Positions 10,190 to 21,505 of a DNA stretch of 64,000 nt are shown here, piece by piece (position 1 is the first letter of the stretch; each line of letters opens with the position of its first letter). The position numbers were made by a program, and so were the translations under genes. The stretch lies in contig OY101118.1 in NCBI GenBank assembly GCA_956465555.1, positions 3,059,751 to 3,123,750 on the forward strand, in the 5' to 3' direction. The notes below the pieces were generated by a model. It was not told the origin of the DNA. It made no database searches and worked only from the letters and a program-made list of their open reading frames with translations. Source of the stretch: Nitzschia sp. pyKryTriq1 (lineage: Eukaryota > Bacillariophyta > Bacillariophyceae > Bacillariales > Bacillariaceae).

Positions 10190-10984
10190 TAGAGATACGC
10201 ACACGACCGAAAGTCGATGATCAACGTAGTAGAATACGAACACAGCCCAGCGTCCAATCACGGACAATGACTATACATACTGGTACGTAGCATGCCCATG
10301 CCGCTAGGCCGATCGATACGGGAAGTGGTCCACCACCAGCTACTACTAGAACTCTACTACCTAGTATGGTAGTCTACTAACTTCTCAAAAAGTCCTCGAT
10401 GTACTAAAACAATTGCATTCGACTTTCGCTTTATGCTGCTCTTATTTGTACGGTGTGCAGCACCATCGTAATCTTTCTTCTCACTCTTGATGATTCGAAA
10501 TCTTCATCCTTCATTAGCTTTTGGAAGGAAGATTGTTGATTGATGATTCTTCTCTTCATTCATTCGACTGATATGATGCGAACGTACGTCGCGTCGTACG
10601 TTCACGCAAAACACACCTATGAATGCCCTCCACTTGGAATTCAGCAGAATAGAGCACGGAGAGACGGACCTACTGTAGTCGTATCGCGGTCAGCATCAGA
10701 CATCACACACATGATGTGTATCGCAAATTAATTAAAAAAATAATATTCGATACTTTTATTCGTAGGATTGCGAAGATGCGATCTTATTTATTCATATTCC
10801 TCTCGCGACATATAAAATAACGCATCCTCATTCCTATCTTTCACATTTGCACCCTATTACTGTACTACTACTAGAGAGAGAGAGAGAGTGTGTGAGAGAG
10901 AGTGTGTCAGTTATATTGCATCATTACACCCCGACGACCGACTGCGTTTAGTCTACGATCATATCATTATCATCGACCGTCCTC
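10190..10984. other. Spacer between sugar porter and coiled-coil gene
   Basis: It holds palindromic TAC/GTA tracts near 10330-10385, an AT-rich stretch near 10730-10830 with 'cgacatataaaataacgc' (a TATA-like box 150-180 bases before the next start codon), and a GA/GT microsatellite at 10873-10910 in the likely 5' leader. No gene is supported. Confidence 0.5.
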
Positions 10985-13219
10985 ATGGGATTGATTGGGC
11001 TTGTGGCGACTGCCGGCGTCGTCGGAGGTCTCTCTGCCGGTATCCTGTTCAACATTTGGGTGACGGCTAGCTGCGATTACCTCCAAAACATCAACCGCGG
11101 CAATAGCAACAATAATATCAACGCTACTTCGTTTCAGTTTGGTGTATGGAAATATGCTGTCGATAGTGTTACTTCCGAGTATGATACTCAAGGCGAATGC
11201 GAAGACTTGTCGGATCTCTTTGCCAAGGACGAAATCGATTGGAAGTATCGAACCGCTCAAGTTTGCTCCATCATCGCGCCCTGTGGAGGTGCTCTCGCCC
11301 TATTGGTGGTATTATTGAGTCAATTTTGCTGCCCCGTTCCCTTTGGAGAAAAGCTCATGGGACTTGGATATTCTGTCGCCAACGTTTCGACGTCTCTCGT
11401 GTGGTTGGTAAAAACGAACAGTGTGTGCGACACGTTGTTGGGTGGATGTGAGTGGGGAGACGCTGCCATTTATCAATTGGTGGCACAAATTGCCTATGTT
11501 TTGGCAGCCATCTTTTACCGATGTTTGCCCGATCCCAAAGAACGACGCGAGGAACGAGGACGTGCCAAGGAACAACAAGAACATGATGCTGCTGCTGCTG
11601 CTGCTGCTAATCAGGATCAAAAGAACAAGAACATCGGTGACGATGATGGAGGCCATGCACAAGCCTTGCAAACCCAACTGGATGAAGCGAATACCCAAAT
11701 CCATGATTTACAACAAGAGAATGAAAAGACCAAGAAAGCACTTGCCGCGGCCACTGCTGCCACAACCGCGGCTGGCACAGCAGCAGTCGTCGAACTGAAG
11801 AAAGTTCAGAAAGAAAAGGACGCTTTGGAGAAGCAGCTCAAGAATCTGGAAATCGAACATGAAAAGGCGAATAAAGAGCTGACGGCTGTAAAGTCGTCGT
11901 CCACCCAACCAGCTGAAGACGCTACTGCCAAAGGAAATCCTGCTGCCATGGAAGCAAAAATCCAACAACTCGAAGAAGACAACAAGAAAACGAAGCGAGC
12001 GCTGGCAGTCGCCACTGCCGCAACGAGCACAGCTGCGGTTGCCGAAGCGGCCAAGATCCAAAAATTAAAAGAAGAAATGGAAGATTTGAAAAAGGAATTA
12101 GACCAGCGAAATAATGAATTAGAACAAGCATCAAGTGATGCTTCCAGGAAACAAGACGAGCTTGAGAAGGAAAACGAACAAACCAAAAAGGCTCTGGCGG
12201 TCGCCACTGCTGCCGCCGGAACGGCTGCTGCTGCAGAAGCAGCGGAAATTAAGCGCTTGAAGGACGAGAACAATGATATCAAACAGCAGTTATTACAACA
12301 TACAGATATGGAAAAAGAACTCAAAGATGAAAACGAAAAGATCAAAGAAAGCCCTGCTGCCTTGGAAGCAAAAATCCAACAACTGGAAGAGGAAAATCAG
12401 AAATTGAAACGCACGCTAACAGTCGCCACCGCCGCGACGAGCACAGCTGCAATTACGCGCGTGAAGGAAGAGAACAATAAAATCAAGGAACAGTTACAAC
12501 AAGAGACGGACATGGTAAAGGAACTCAAAGATGAGAACGAAAAGATCAAAAGGGGGCTAGGAGCTGCCACGGCTGCGACTGGTACTGCGGCAGCTGCCGA
12601 AGCTATCAAAATCAAACGACTGCAGGAAGAAATCGATGACCTGAAAGACGAAAGGGAGAATATGTCCAAGGAGCTCGAAGAAAGTAAAACAGAAGCAGAG
12701 AAGCTTCGGGCGGCTTTGACCGAACAAGCTGCTGGTACACCATCAAGTGAATCGAACCGTGACACCGTTCAAGTCGAGACAGATGGTATTGAAATTGTAG
12801 AATCGCCAAGTAGTGATCCTCCCGGTTACAGTGAAGGGCCCGCCTCTTCTATGACTTTGCAGGAGGTAATATCTGAAAACCTCATTTTGAAGGCCGAAAT
12901 GGACATGATGAAAGCAGACTACGCGGAGAAAGTGAGCATCCTAGAAGAGACGGAAACATCGATCCGTCTTGACTTGGCGTCGAAAATTGATGAGCTGCAC
13001 GAGAAGAACGAGAAGCGCAAAGAGGCTCTCGAAATGGCCACAAACAAAGTGAGCCACGACAACATCAAGATGCGGAAGCTTCGAAAAGAAAAAGAGGCCC
13101 TTCAAGAACGAATACAAGCGTTAGAAGAGGAAAACGCGAAAATGACAATCTCCCTAGTCAAAGCGCAGCTTCATCCCGCTGCCAGTAGTACCTCCCCTCG
13201 AAGTGGAGGCGAAGAATAA
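10985..13219 (+). CDS. Four-TM membrane protein with alanine-module coiled coil
   Basis: Single exon, 744 residues; not a family I can name. Residues 1-185 resemble a claudin-like tetraspan: TM1 at about 3-27, a large extracellular loop with 'C' and 'FGVWKY', TM2 near 95-115, TM3 near 125-145, and TM4 near 160-180, followed by a positive stop-transfer 'DPKERREERGRAKEQQE'. The remaining 560 residues are cytosolic coiled coil, broken by five spaced alanine modules (about residues 248, 335, 400, 472 and 519) of the pattern K-K/R-A-L-x-V/A-A-T-A-A-x-x-T-A-A followed by a Lys/Glu heptad run. A Ser/Pro/acidic hinge near 595-625 precedes a final coiled coil. It may be a membrane-anchored tether or scaffold. 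The C-terminal end converges on the CRAL-TRIO gene with 124 bases between stop codons. Confidence 0.85.
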   Translation: MGLIGLVATAGVVGGLSAGILFNIWVTASCDYLQNINRGNSNNNINATSFQFGVWKYAVDSVTSEYDTQGECEDLSDLFAKDEIDWKYRTAQVCSIIAPCGGALALLVVLLSQFCCPVPFGEKLMGLGYSVANVSTSLVWLVKTNSVCDTLLGGCEWGDAAIYQLVAQIAYVLAAIFYRCLPDPKERREERGRAKEQQEHDAAAAAAANQDQKNKNIGDDDGGHAQALQTQLDEANTQIHDLQQENEKTKKALAAATAATTAAGTAAVVELKKVQKEKDALEKQLKNLEIEHEKANKELTAVKSSSTQPAEDATAKGNPAAMEAKIQQLEEDNKKTKRALAVATAATSTAAVAEAAKIQKLKEEMEDLKKELDQRNNELEQASSDASRKQDELEKENEQTKKALAVATAAAGTAAAAEAAEIKRLKDENNDIKQQLLQHTDMEKELKDENEKIKESPAALEAKIQQLEEENQKLKRTLTVATAATSTAAITRVKEENNKIKEQLQQETDMVKELKDENEKIKRGLGAATAATGTAAAAEAIKIKRLQEEIDDLKDERENMSKELEESKTEAEKLRAALTEQAAGTPSSESNRDTVQVETDGIEIVESPSSDPPGYSEGPASSMTLQEVISENLILKAEMDMMKADYAEKVSILEETETSIRLDLASKIDELHEKNEKRKEALEMATNKVSHDNIKMRKLRKEKEALQERIQALEEENAKMTISLVKAQLHPAASSTSPRSGGEE

Positions 13220-13343
13220 ATAACAACGTCCCCAACTTCTAATAAAAATAGGACTGTATATGTTTCACTTATCTTTCTAGTAGTCTCTAGTTGTCTCTAC
13301 CGGTACTATTCTACTGTAGTGCCGACCAAGGCTTTATTCAGTT

Positions 13344-15297
13344 TCACATCCGCAAATCCAAACCTCCATTCCAGTCTCCAGTCAGAACGAAGCATGATTG
13401 ACTCAAGCATCTCTTATTCTCCCCTACTACTTCGTCATCCATCCTGGGCTCTATTTTTCTTCTCTTGCACGACGCCATGAAATTATTATGAGTGTCTTGC
13501 ATGGTGGAATGGTCGGCTTTTGACTTATTTTTCCTTGACATTGCCAAAGCATGCGAAAACGATTTCACGACTTTATCGTGCAATTCCTTTTCCTGCGCCT
13601 CCACCCACCAATCGTCCTCATCCTTTATCAAAAACCGAGCCGACGTCGTGTCTCTCATCATAGCAACAAATTTTCGAACGACGTCTCGCTTGCCCTTTCG
13701 ATTTGGTGCAGACTCATATTCTCGAAGGGATTCATCAATCAATTGAAGGTATTCGATGTTCCCAGGGTGATTTTGATACGGCCTACCCTTGGCGAGCAAA
13801 ACGTCATGACGAGTTGGGAGATCAATCTTATCAAAGAGAGAGTCGTCACCGCCATGGTACGTAACAAAAGTTTCCTTGTTTTTTCTTCGAGCGATCCATT
13901 TATGAAGGTCTTTGGTCTTAATGGTGGTGCCGTCACTGCCAGACACCGGGATGGTATCTGTAGGTATTCCGAAGGAAAGCAGCGAATACATCACTTCCGT
14001 TGCAGATCCTAAAATACCGGTACAATTAGTAAGAGCAGCAGCAAAAATAATACAATGTGAATCCAGAGTTTCCTCAAGATGACTCCTTGCACACTACCGG
14101 AAGACACTACTCACCTGTATGAATTTTGTAGTTGTATCTGATTTCCGGAGGACTCAGAGCGACTTGAACCCTCGCGACAATCTTTTTCGAAGCGCTGTGG
14201 TCGTCGATGCAAATATGAAGACTATTGTAGGGACGCATTGGTAACCATCGAATCGACCCAAAGATTTCTTTCCGAAGTTCCGGAGTCACATCGGGATCCA
14301 TGCGGAGGTAATCCATCCACCAAATCAACACAACAGCTCCCCTCTTTTGGTTCTCCTCATCTTCTTCGAATGCACAAATAGTAAGATACCACCAGCATCG
14401 ACACTATTTCAATCATTATTTTCAATCACAAACAAGAACGAGAATTACTGCATGTGTGAGTCATCAATGCTCGTATGGAAGACGCGTTCTCGACAGTTAC
14501 GGTTACAGAGGAGTTATGATACGAATACTCACATAGGATAAAAGGCTGGTGTACAACTTGGGTCCACAATTGGAACACATGAACATAATCGGACGGCCCG
14601 ATCGATCGCGAGACGGAAGTATCTGAAAGGCGCCAGCCCGGAGGGTGACAATATCGTCATCTCCCAAATCGCTCATCTGAATGGAGCGCACTAGAGTGTT
14701 CGGCCCAAAGAATTTCAATTTCTTTTCCAAAAAGAGCACCAATCGTTCCGCGGCCTTTCTCGCATCGAACGATTCGGCTCGGAGAAACATGAGACGAAAC
14801 TTTCGACTCTCCACATAGGAACTATCCATCTTGTAGGCAAGATCGTACGCATCCTTGTTCTTCGAAGGAATGGCGGTAATTTCGTTTTCGATTTGAACCA
14901 GTGCTTCTGCCACCGATTCGGGCGTTTCTTCGACAAAACTCGAAACTCCGTGCATTTCCTCAAACTTTCGTTCTCGTTCGTGCACACTCAGTCGATTCAT
15001 CTCTTGAGCGAGTTCGGAATCAAAATCTTTTGCCCGTGCTGGATCTGTGGCCACCGTCGCAATCACATTGACTTTTCGCGCAGGTGCTGCTGCTACTGCT
15101 GCTGCTGCTGATGATGATGATGATTCGTCGCCGCCGTCTTTTACAGGACGATGCACCGAGGGGTAATCATCCATCGTGGGGATCTCATCGCCCACCATGT
15201 GGTGGTCCAGCCATTGCTCGACCGAGACAGACGACGACTCCTCATTGCGCATTATTGTTTCTTCGTTGTCCCTGCTCCACGACTCCCGAATCACCAT
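13344..15297 (-). CDS. CRAL-TRIO lipid-binding protein with C-terminal DUF6824 domain
   Basis: Three exons: 15297-14533, 14403-14115 and 14008-13344, giving 572 residues with consistent phases. I set the exon 2 acceptor at 14404 because it restores 'WWYLTICAFEEDEENQKRG', as usual in diatom members. Residues 1-100 are acidic and Ser/Ala-rich. A CRAL-TRIO N-lobe begins near 'AYDLAYKMDSSYVESRKFRL' and the lipid-binding lobe runs through 'AGAFQILPSRDRSGRPIMF' and 'GAVVLIWWMDYL'. Exon 3 carries the DUF6824 core 'RHDVLLAKGRPYQNHPGN' near residue 415, then a basic tail. CRAL-TRIO domains carry phosphoinositides or other lipids between membranes; the DUF6824 function is unknown. The combination recurs in diatoms. 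Ligand not predictable. Confidence 0.88.
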
Positions 15298-15886
15298 GAC
15301 TATTTTAATTTATTATTCTCTCTTCGATAGCGCAGGGTGTAAGTGGGAACAACGATGCTGATGATGATGATAGGCGTAGTTTGTTATTGTATGTGTTGTG
15401 ATGAAGCAAAAATATTTCCATAAAGAGTTCTACGACAAAGTGGTACCGTGGAGATACGTATTAATACATTACGGGCTGTACCTGTACCATTACTGCGTAC
15501 ACATGGTAGGAACCCCTGCTTACAAGCTCGAAAGTGCTGCTTGTCAATTAAATTTGTTCTCTGGCGCTACTGATGGATGTGTAAGAAGAAACAATTAATA
15601 AACGCACCCATCGATCATTGACCACGTCACCTGAAGAATGTTGAAGTTGTTAAAGTTCTTCTCTTCGATAAGTCAGTCGTACCAAGGTCGAACAGAGAAT
15701 ACCAGTACGCATATGTATTTATTACTCAAATTCAACTGTGTTTAATAACACCCTTTGTCGATTATTGAAATCCAAACGCTATTAGAAATTTTAACGAATA
15801 GCAGAGAATAATAGTCTTATTTTAAGCAGAGCTAATAATGTAGACGAGTTTTGGTCGAGGACGCCGATCGCTTGAGACACCATATT
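15298..15886. other. Spacer between CRAL-TRIO gene start and SUMO-protease gene end
   Basis: About 590 bases that include the promoter of the CRAL-TRIO gene and the 3' region of the protease gene. AT-rich in 15700-15840 with a possible poly(A) signal region. Only short frames without features. Confidence 0.5.
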
Positions 15887-18800
15887 TCATACCAGGAGAG
15901 TATCCTCCCATTCTTCCCTCTCTGCGCATGATTTAGACTCTGTTCGGCCCTCCACATTCTCCTTCTCATCAGATACCATAACTGTTTGTCCTTGCTTCGC
16001 TTCTTGCGAGCGCTCAAGCCTAGCTGAGCCAAAATCGCTTCTTTCGGTTTGGGTTTCTCGGGTTGGTGCTGCATGCTCCGAGGGCAGTGTTTCGTCCACC
16101 GGCGCGCTCGGTCCGATAAGGCCAACTTCCGGAATCTGTAGAGTATTATGCGTACCCTTTAGATGGTTCCTTTGATCAGCTTCTTTGGAATCGTCTGCGT
16201 CGGGGGCAGAAGAGACTTCACTGGCTTGGCGCTGTCGTTTCTGTTCTTGCTCCAACGCTTTCTCGGCTGCTTTAGCTTTTTGAAACAAATCGGATAGGTT
16301 TTCGATCAGTGTCTTGAACTCCTCTCTAAAGCGAGCAATGTCTTCCATGTTGAAATCGAATTCAGCCCCGTCAGAAATAAGATCATGAAACGCACGACTT
16401 GCTGCACCTCTTGTCACATCAGATTCTTCGCAGTACATTCCAGCATCTCCGTACGTAAAGTCTCGATTTCGAAGTTCGTAGACTGCATAAGCATATCGAC
16501 AAACAAAGACGCCGCAATCCCAAGTGTTGTTCTGCAAAGGAACTGCCGACACCGGGAACAAATACACAAGTTGAGAAGATGAAAAACAATCGATCGTCCA
16601 ATTCACTGTGCATTTGTGTACATACCTTTTGGACAAAAAATCCTGAAATTGTCTTCTTTGAAAGGAGCATCAGAGATGGAAGTCTTGTCGTTCAGTTTCT
16701 CATTGACCATTCGCTGCCATTCGTTGTTCAGCCACTTTCGTACGTTCCTTGCTACCGTATTCTTGTTGTGCATTCGTAGCGAGTCCATGAAAATCATGCA
16801 GGAGAGAGGATCGTCCTTGGTTCGTTCGCGTTCGCCACCGTCTACAATCGCTCCAGGGTTGACAATCACGCAGAGAGACCAATGCATGTGCTTGTTGATA
16901 GGAATGAAGATGAGTCGTTTGTCAAAAATGTTGATCTTCTTTCTTTTCGTCCACGAGGCGACAGCCTCTGGTCCTTCATTTGCCAGAGTTGAAAAGAAAT
17001 GGGACGTGAAGAAGTGAAACTTCGAACCGAGTGTTGTGTCGTCACGAGAAATCCTAGAGAAAAAGACAAGGTCGATGGTTAGATGAAGCCAAAATGTCCA
17101 AAATGCACAAGTAAAACATTTAGCATGTGCAACTCACCATTGCATCCAAAGGTCCACCAACGAATCGTTGAGCCACTCGCCGGGATCCAGGCGATCGTAA
17201 TCTTCGACGTTGATGGTGACGAAATGCGCCCTTTGTCGTGCCTTCCCTTCGCCCTCTTCGTCGTCGTCTTTGGAAGATTCTGTTCCGCCAATTTTCTCTA
17301 TGATTTCGACTGAACGGGATGCTTCCGTGAGTCCCCTCGCAGCACCTTCAATCTTCCGAGCATCAGCAGCAAACGGGTAAACCAACAACGTGTAGTCGAG
17401 GGCACGACCATCAACAAACTTGTTACGTTTCTTCAACCGTTTTTGGCTGGAAAAGTCGTCAATCAGGGACTGAGCGTATTTGGCGCAACTTGCTCGATCC
17501 ACTTCTTTATAAAGTACTCCCCGGAGACGATTCGCTCCACAGCGATCAACGATTGTAAAAAATTGATCTCGGTCACGAAATTCGAGAACGATAAACCGGT
17601 ACTTGGCCTCTTCGTGATTCGGTTTGTAGGATTTGCTGAACTTCTGGAGACCATTTTGAGGCCCGGGCTCGACACACAAGGCGATGAAGCTACTCAGGTG
17701 CTCTACGCCATCAGACTTGCCGTCAATTTCACTGTCGTTGCTTGTCGTCGCGAGCACGCCATGAGAGCCACCATCGCCACGCTGAGGAGCTTGGTACACA
17801 ACAAATCTTTGTAGCGTACCATCTCTCAAACAGATCGTGCTCGTCCAGCGTCCATGCCTATCATCACTTCGGGTTCGAGCAGCCTTGGCGTTCTTCCAGT
17901 CTAAGCGGAGTTCCAATTTGTTTGGATCGAAAGTGAGGAGACATTCATTTTGCACTACTTTCTTTCCAATAGCGATTCGAGTAAGTTCCGATTCAATCTG
18001 CAGTTGCGATACGCCACAAGAATGTTAGGACAGCTAATGAAATGGTCTCCTCTGTTATAGATCGGCACTTACCATCGGTTCTTGGTCCATAAAGACCTCT
18101 TCCACTGATCCTTCGTCGTCGCTGCTTATTATATCAAGAATCTCTGGAGTTTTCGATGCGGCAGGTCGATGCCGAGGCGATCGACGTTTTTCATTCAAAT
18201 TGGTTGAAGACTCGTCCATCTCCCGTTTGTCATCGTCGCCATAATCGGAATAGTTTTGGCACTGCGTTCGAGTGATAGGACGATTCGACGTCGAGAACGT
18301 GGAACCTGCAATGATTACTGTCGATGATTTTCGTTTCACGATATACTTGGTCTTCTGTTGGGCAGAACCTACAATACAATGAACAAACAAGCAAACCGTG
18401 TCGCGTTGAGAGAGGGCATACGGAATCGATAGACGGCGCAGACAATAAAAAGCAACATCTCACACATACCTGATGCACCACTGGGCGCGTTGTTGTTGGC
18501 CTTTGAAAATGACAAGAACGACCCCTTTGTCTCTGGCTTTGTCGTTGGAACGTACTCGTCTTGGTCGTCGTCCTCGTCAACTATCCTACGTCGTTTCTTG
18601 TCGACCCAGTGTCCTTCGGCTCCAAAGTCGTGGTCCGCATCCACTTCCAGATGCTCTAGGGCATTGCGAACATCCTCGGAGCCATCCTTCTTACTTTTCT
18701 TCTTTTGGGAGGTTCGAGCAGCCTTCGCGAAATTTGCACCGGAGCGATGATGGTCATCGTTCGGGTGATCATCATCCGACGAGGAAGAACAAAATCCGTC

Positions 18801-19934
18801 ACGAGGAGACGACTGACTGCTGGGTGATGGCGGTGGCGGACGGCGTGAATTCCCCACAAGCTTCTGCTTCCGCTCCTTCTCAGCATAATAGGTCCCTTGA
18901 ATGGTTCCCCGCAGATCCGCCGGAAGTTCATCGGTAGCGGTCGGAGTACCGTCACTGCTACTGCTGTCCCGGGTAGTACGAACAGTGCTCCTCTTCTTGC
19001 TGGCATCTCGTCGCGGTGCTGCTTGGTGTTCCTTGCCAAACGAAGTTTTCTTCTTGGAGGAGTCTTGTTTCCGACGAAAGGGACTAGTGAGTTTATCGAT
19101 CAATCCCCGCACACCTGACTTCTTGGACGACTCGCCGTCTTCGTGCCCTTCCGTACTCCAAGCTTCCTCCTTTACGCCATCGTCATCGTCATCGTCATCG
19201 TCCACATCAATAGCATCATGTAAGGTCTGTCCTCCAATTTCCTCATGGTAGGATTGATGGTCATTCGTGGCAGTAAGAGACGATGCTGCCCGTGCAACTG
19301 CAACTGATGGTGGTGATGTTGTATTGACGATAGCATCTTCCTTTGGGGGTACATTGTGAAAGTTGACCGATGGCAGCGGTAGTGCTGTTGGGGATGGACT
19401 TTTTCGTTTCCGCGAGCGCGAGGAAGAGGAGGATTTTACCATGGTTGTTCCTCCTTGCAAATAAGTAGGACTATTCCGCGCGGGGAATAGCATGCTGGCA
19501 TTTTTTGCCAGCGTAGCAGAAGCAGTAGCAGTAGCAGTAAAAGTAGCAGCGGCCTTCGGAGGACTTGGCAGCTTTATACGAGGAATTCTACCGTCGAGGC
19601 TCGGCCTTGGGCATCCGCCACCCGTGGTGCAGACTGATAGTGATTCCATGTAGCCCGGAACTTGTCGTTGTTGCTGTTGCTGTTGCTGTTGCTCTTGTAC
19701 TAGCTGCAGTTGTTCTTGAATACTTCTACTAGTAGCGCCAGCACCATAATCGTCGTCCTCCGAAGAGCTGGTAGAGGACATTCGTGGACGTCCGACAACG
19801 ATCGTAGGACCGTTGTGGTTCCTATTCTTGTTCTTCGTCAGAGGAGGTGACGACATTTCATCATCAGCGTCGCTGTTGTCGTCAATGACAGCATCCAGGT
19901 CGGAAGTGACTTCTTCAGCGACCGCTCGTTGTTT

Positions 19935-19966
<32 letters not shown>

Positions 19967-20645
19967 TCCGTGTTGCTTCTGGCGGAGAGGAGTGGTAGGT
20001 ACCAGCGTCGGCGTGCTCATGGTCACTATCATCCTCATCATCGCAAAGATCGATTGTGCTAGACGGTTTTGGTTTTGGCTGCTGCTGCTGTTGCTGCCGC
20101 TTGGGTTTTTCTTGCGTAAGGGCCCTCCCTAGGATATCTCCGTCGCCTTGGGTTTTCTGGTTCCCGCGACGACTGCTGCTGCCATAGCTGCGACCACGAG
20201 GGTTGGTGCTGCTCTCCGCAAGACCTTGATTGAGAAAGAATGCGGTGGTAGAACTGTTGAAAGCTGTTCTTGCTGTGGAACCATGCTGCTGTTGCCTTGC
20301 CTGCTCGAGCGGGGTTGGCTCTCGAGCAGCCGTTCGTTGAATCTTTTCCTTGGGTCGATGACGAAACGAATCGCTGGAATTTTTCAGTGCGGGAATCTGA
20401 ATCGAATGTTGCTTCAAAGGACTATTTCCTCTCGTCTGATGCCTCGTTTGGTTCAATGATGCTGATGCCGCTGCTGGCGCCACAGCGGATGACGACCCAA
20501 AGCTGAATGCACCTTCAAACTCCATAATATCTGGGGCGGGACCCGTGGCGAGCGGAGAAAGGTGCCGAGAGACGCTATTAGTATTCTGTCTTCCCCTGCG
20601 AGTCGGAGGTCGTTCTTGGACATTCGTATTGGAACCGCGTTTCAT
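15887..20645 (-). CDS. SENP/ULP-type SUMO protease (peptidase C48)
   Basis: Cysteine protease likely to cleave SUMO or a SUMO-like modifier. Five exons with matching phases: 20645-18470, 18368-18073, 17997-17138, 17053-16626 and 16542-15887, giving 1471 residues. Exons 1-2 are disordered: Ser- and Arg-rich, with glutamine runs from CAG/CAA repeats near 19670 and 19930 and acidic 'DVDDDDDDDDG'. Exon 3 opens the protease fold with 'YDRLDPGEWLNDSLVDLWMQ'. Exon 4 supplies the catalytic His in 'NKHMHWSLCV' and Asp in 'MIFMDSL'. Exon 5 supplies Gln and Cys in 'VPLQNNTWDCGVFVCRYA'. The His/Asp/Gln/Cys set is complete, so activity is expected. A Glu/Lys-rich helical tail follows. The start at 20645 is the first Met after a possible leader intron (CCTCCCAG); an in-frame ATG at 20777 is possible. 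The split His-to-Cys region with a long insert resembles SENP6/7. Confidence 0.87.
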
Positions 20646-20879
20646 GATGGATTGATCAATCGAGCAATCAGCCGCACCCGCAGCAGCCAAAGTCTGGGAG
20701 GGAAAAAGAAAAAACAAGGTCGCGTCCCGCTCCGTTTTCTTCGTCCGGACGACTTGGACTTTGGTTTCCACAACCAATCAAGAAGAAGACCTCAGCGAGA
20801 TTACTTGTAGTTTTGGTAGTAGTTGCTCGTTGCTCGACTGACTTTCCTTCTTTCCAAGCAAGCAATGCTCCAGCATATA

Positions 20880-21090
20880 TGTTGAGATTCCTTCCCACCC
20901 TACGAAGTCCAGACCACTTTATCTCCTGTGTTTCTCCAATAGAAACTACGGGATTCGCACCCGTATTAGCCGGCTAAGCTACTAACGTTCCTTCTCGTAG
21001 ATGGGCATCTCTTTTATATAAACCTTGCTACGATATTCAAGTACCCGGAAGTGTATGCATGCGCGCCTTCCTGCGCCATACATTCCAACA
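20880..21090 (-). repeat. 3' LTR of the TRIM element
   Basis: Downstream LTR in the element's own sense. Read on the minus strand it contains 'TAGCTTAGCCGG', close to a Pol III A box, and about 20 bases later 'GGTGCGAATCC', close to a B box. It lies about 235 bases upstream of the SUMO-protease start codon and could influence that promoter. Confidence 0.8.
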
Positions 21091-21294
21091 TCCTCCCTAC
21101 TTGAAGATCCGTACAAGTTTCCCGTGGTTACATCCTCCCTGCTTCCACACGCACTTTCTTTTTTGCGTTTTTCGGACTCGAACCTCTGACCTTGGGCTTC
21201 GATCCTTCACTACCGTTCCGGAACCTTCTTATTCCGTGAACCTCCGAAGCAGTGTGTACCACTCAACTACGTATGATCCACGTAGTTTCTACCA

Positions 21295-21505
21295 TGTTGA
21301 GATTCCTTCCCACCCTACGAAGTCCAGACCACTTTATCTCCTGTGTTTCTCCAATAGAAACTACGGGATTCGCACCCGTATTAGCCGGCTAAGCTACTAA
21401 CGTTCCTTCTCGTAGATGGGCATCTCTTTTATATAAACCTTGCTACGATATTCAAGTACCCGGAAGTGTATGCATGCGCGCCTTCCTGCGCCATACATTC
21501 CAACA
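21295..21505 (-). repeat. 5' LTR of the TRIM element
   Basis: Upstream LTR in the element's own sense; I see no difference from the other copy over 211 bases. A 'tttatataaacc' TATA-like box is visible near 21430 on the plus strand. Confidence 0.8.

Larger units (their letters stand above)
20880..21505 (-). mobile_element. TRIM-type miniature LTR element
   Basis: Two direct 211-bp LTRs, 20880-21090 and 21295-21505, that I read as identical, enclose a 204-bp core with no open frame. The LTRs start TGTTG and end CAACA. The 6-base sequence 'catata' flanks both ends as a target-site duplication. Read on the minus strand, the core starts with 'TGGTAGAAACTACG', a plausible tRNA primer-binding site because it begins TGG right after the CA. 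It ends with the purine tract 'GTAGGGAGGA' before the second LTR, a plausible polypurine tract. The element looks whole for a non-autonomous TRIM; identical LTRs mean a recent insertion. It sits in the divergent promoter region between the SUMO protease and ankyrin genes, on the same strand as the protease. Confidence 0.85.

Noticed and set aside
11806-12345. Ser/Ala/Phe-rich minus-strand frame of 179 codons.
   Set aside because: Antisense of the Glu/Lys/Ala coiled-coil repeats.
19813-20132. Plus-strand frames with Cys or Leu runs near 19.9 kb.
   Set aside because: They are the reverse side of CAG/CAA glutamine runs in exon 1 of the SUMO-protease gene.
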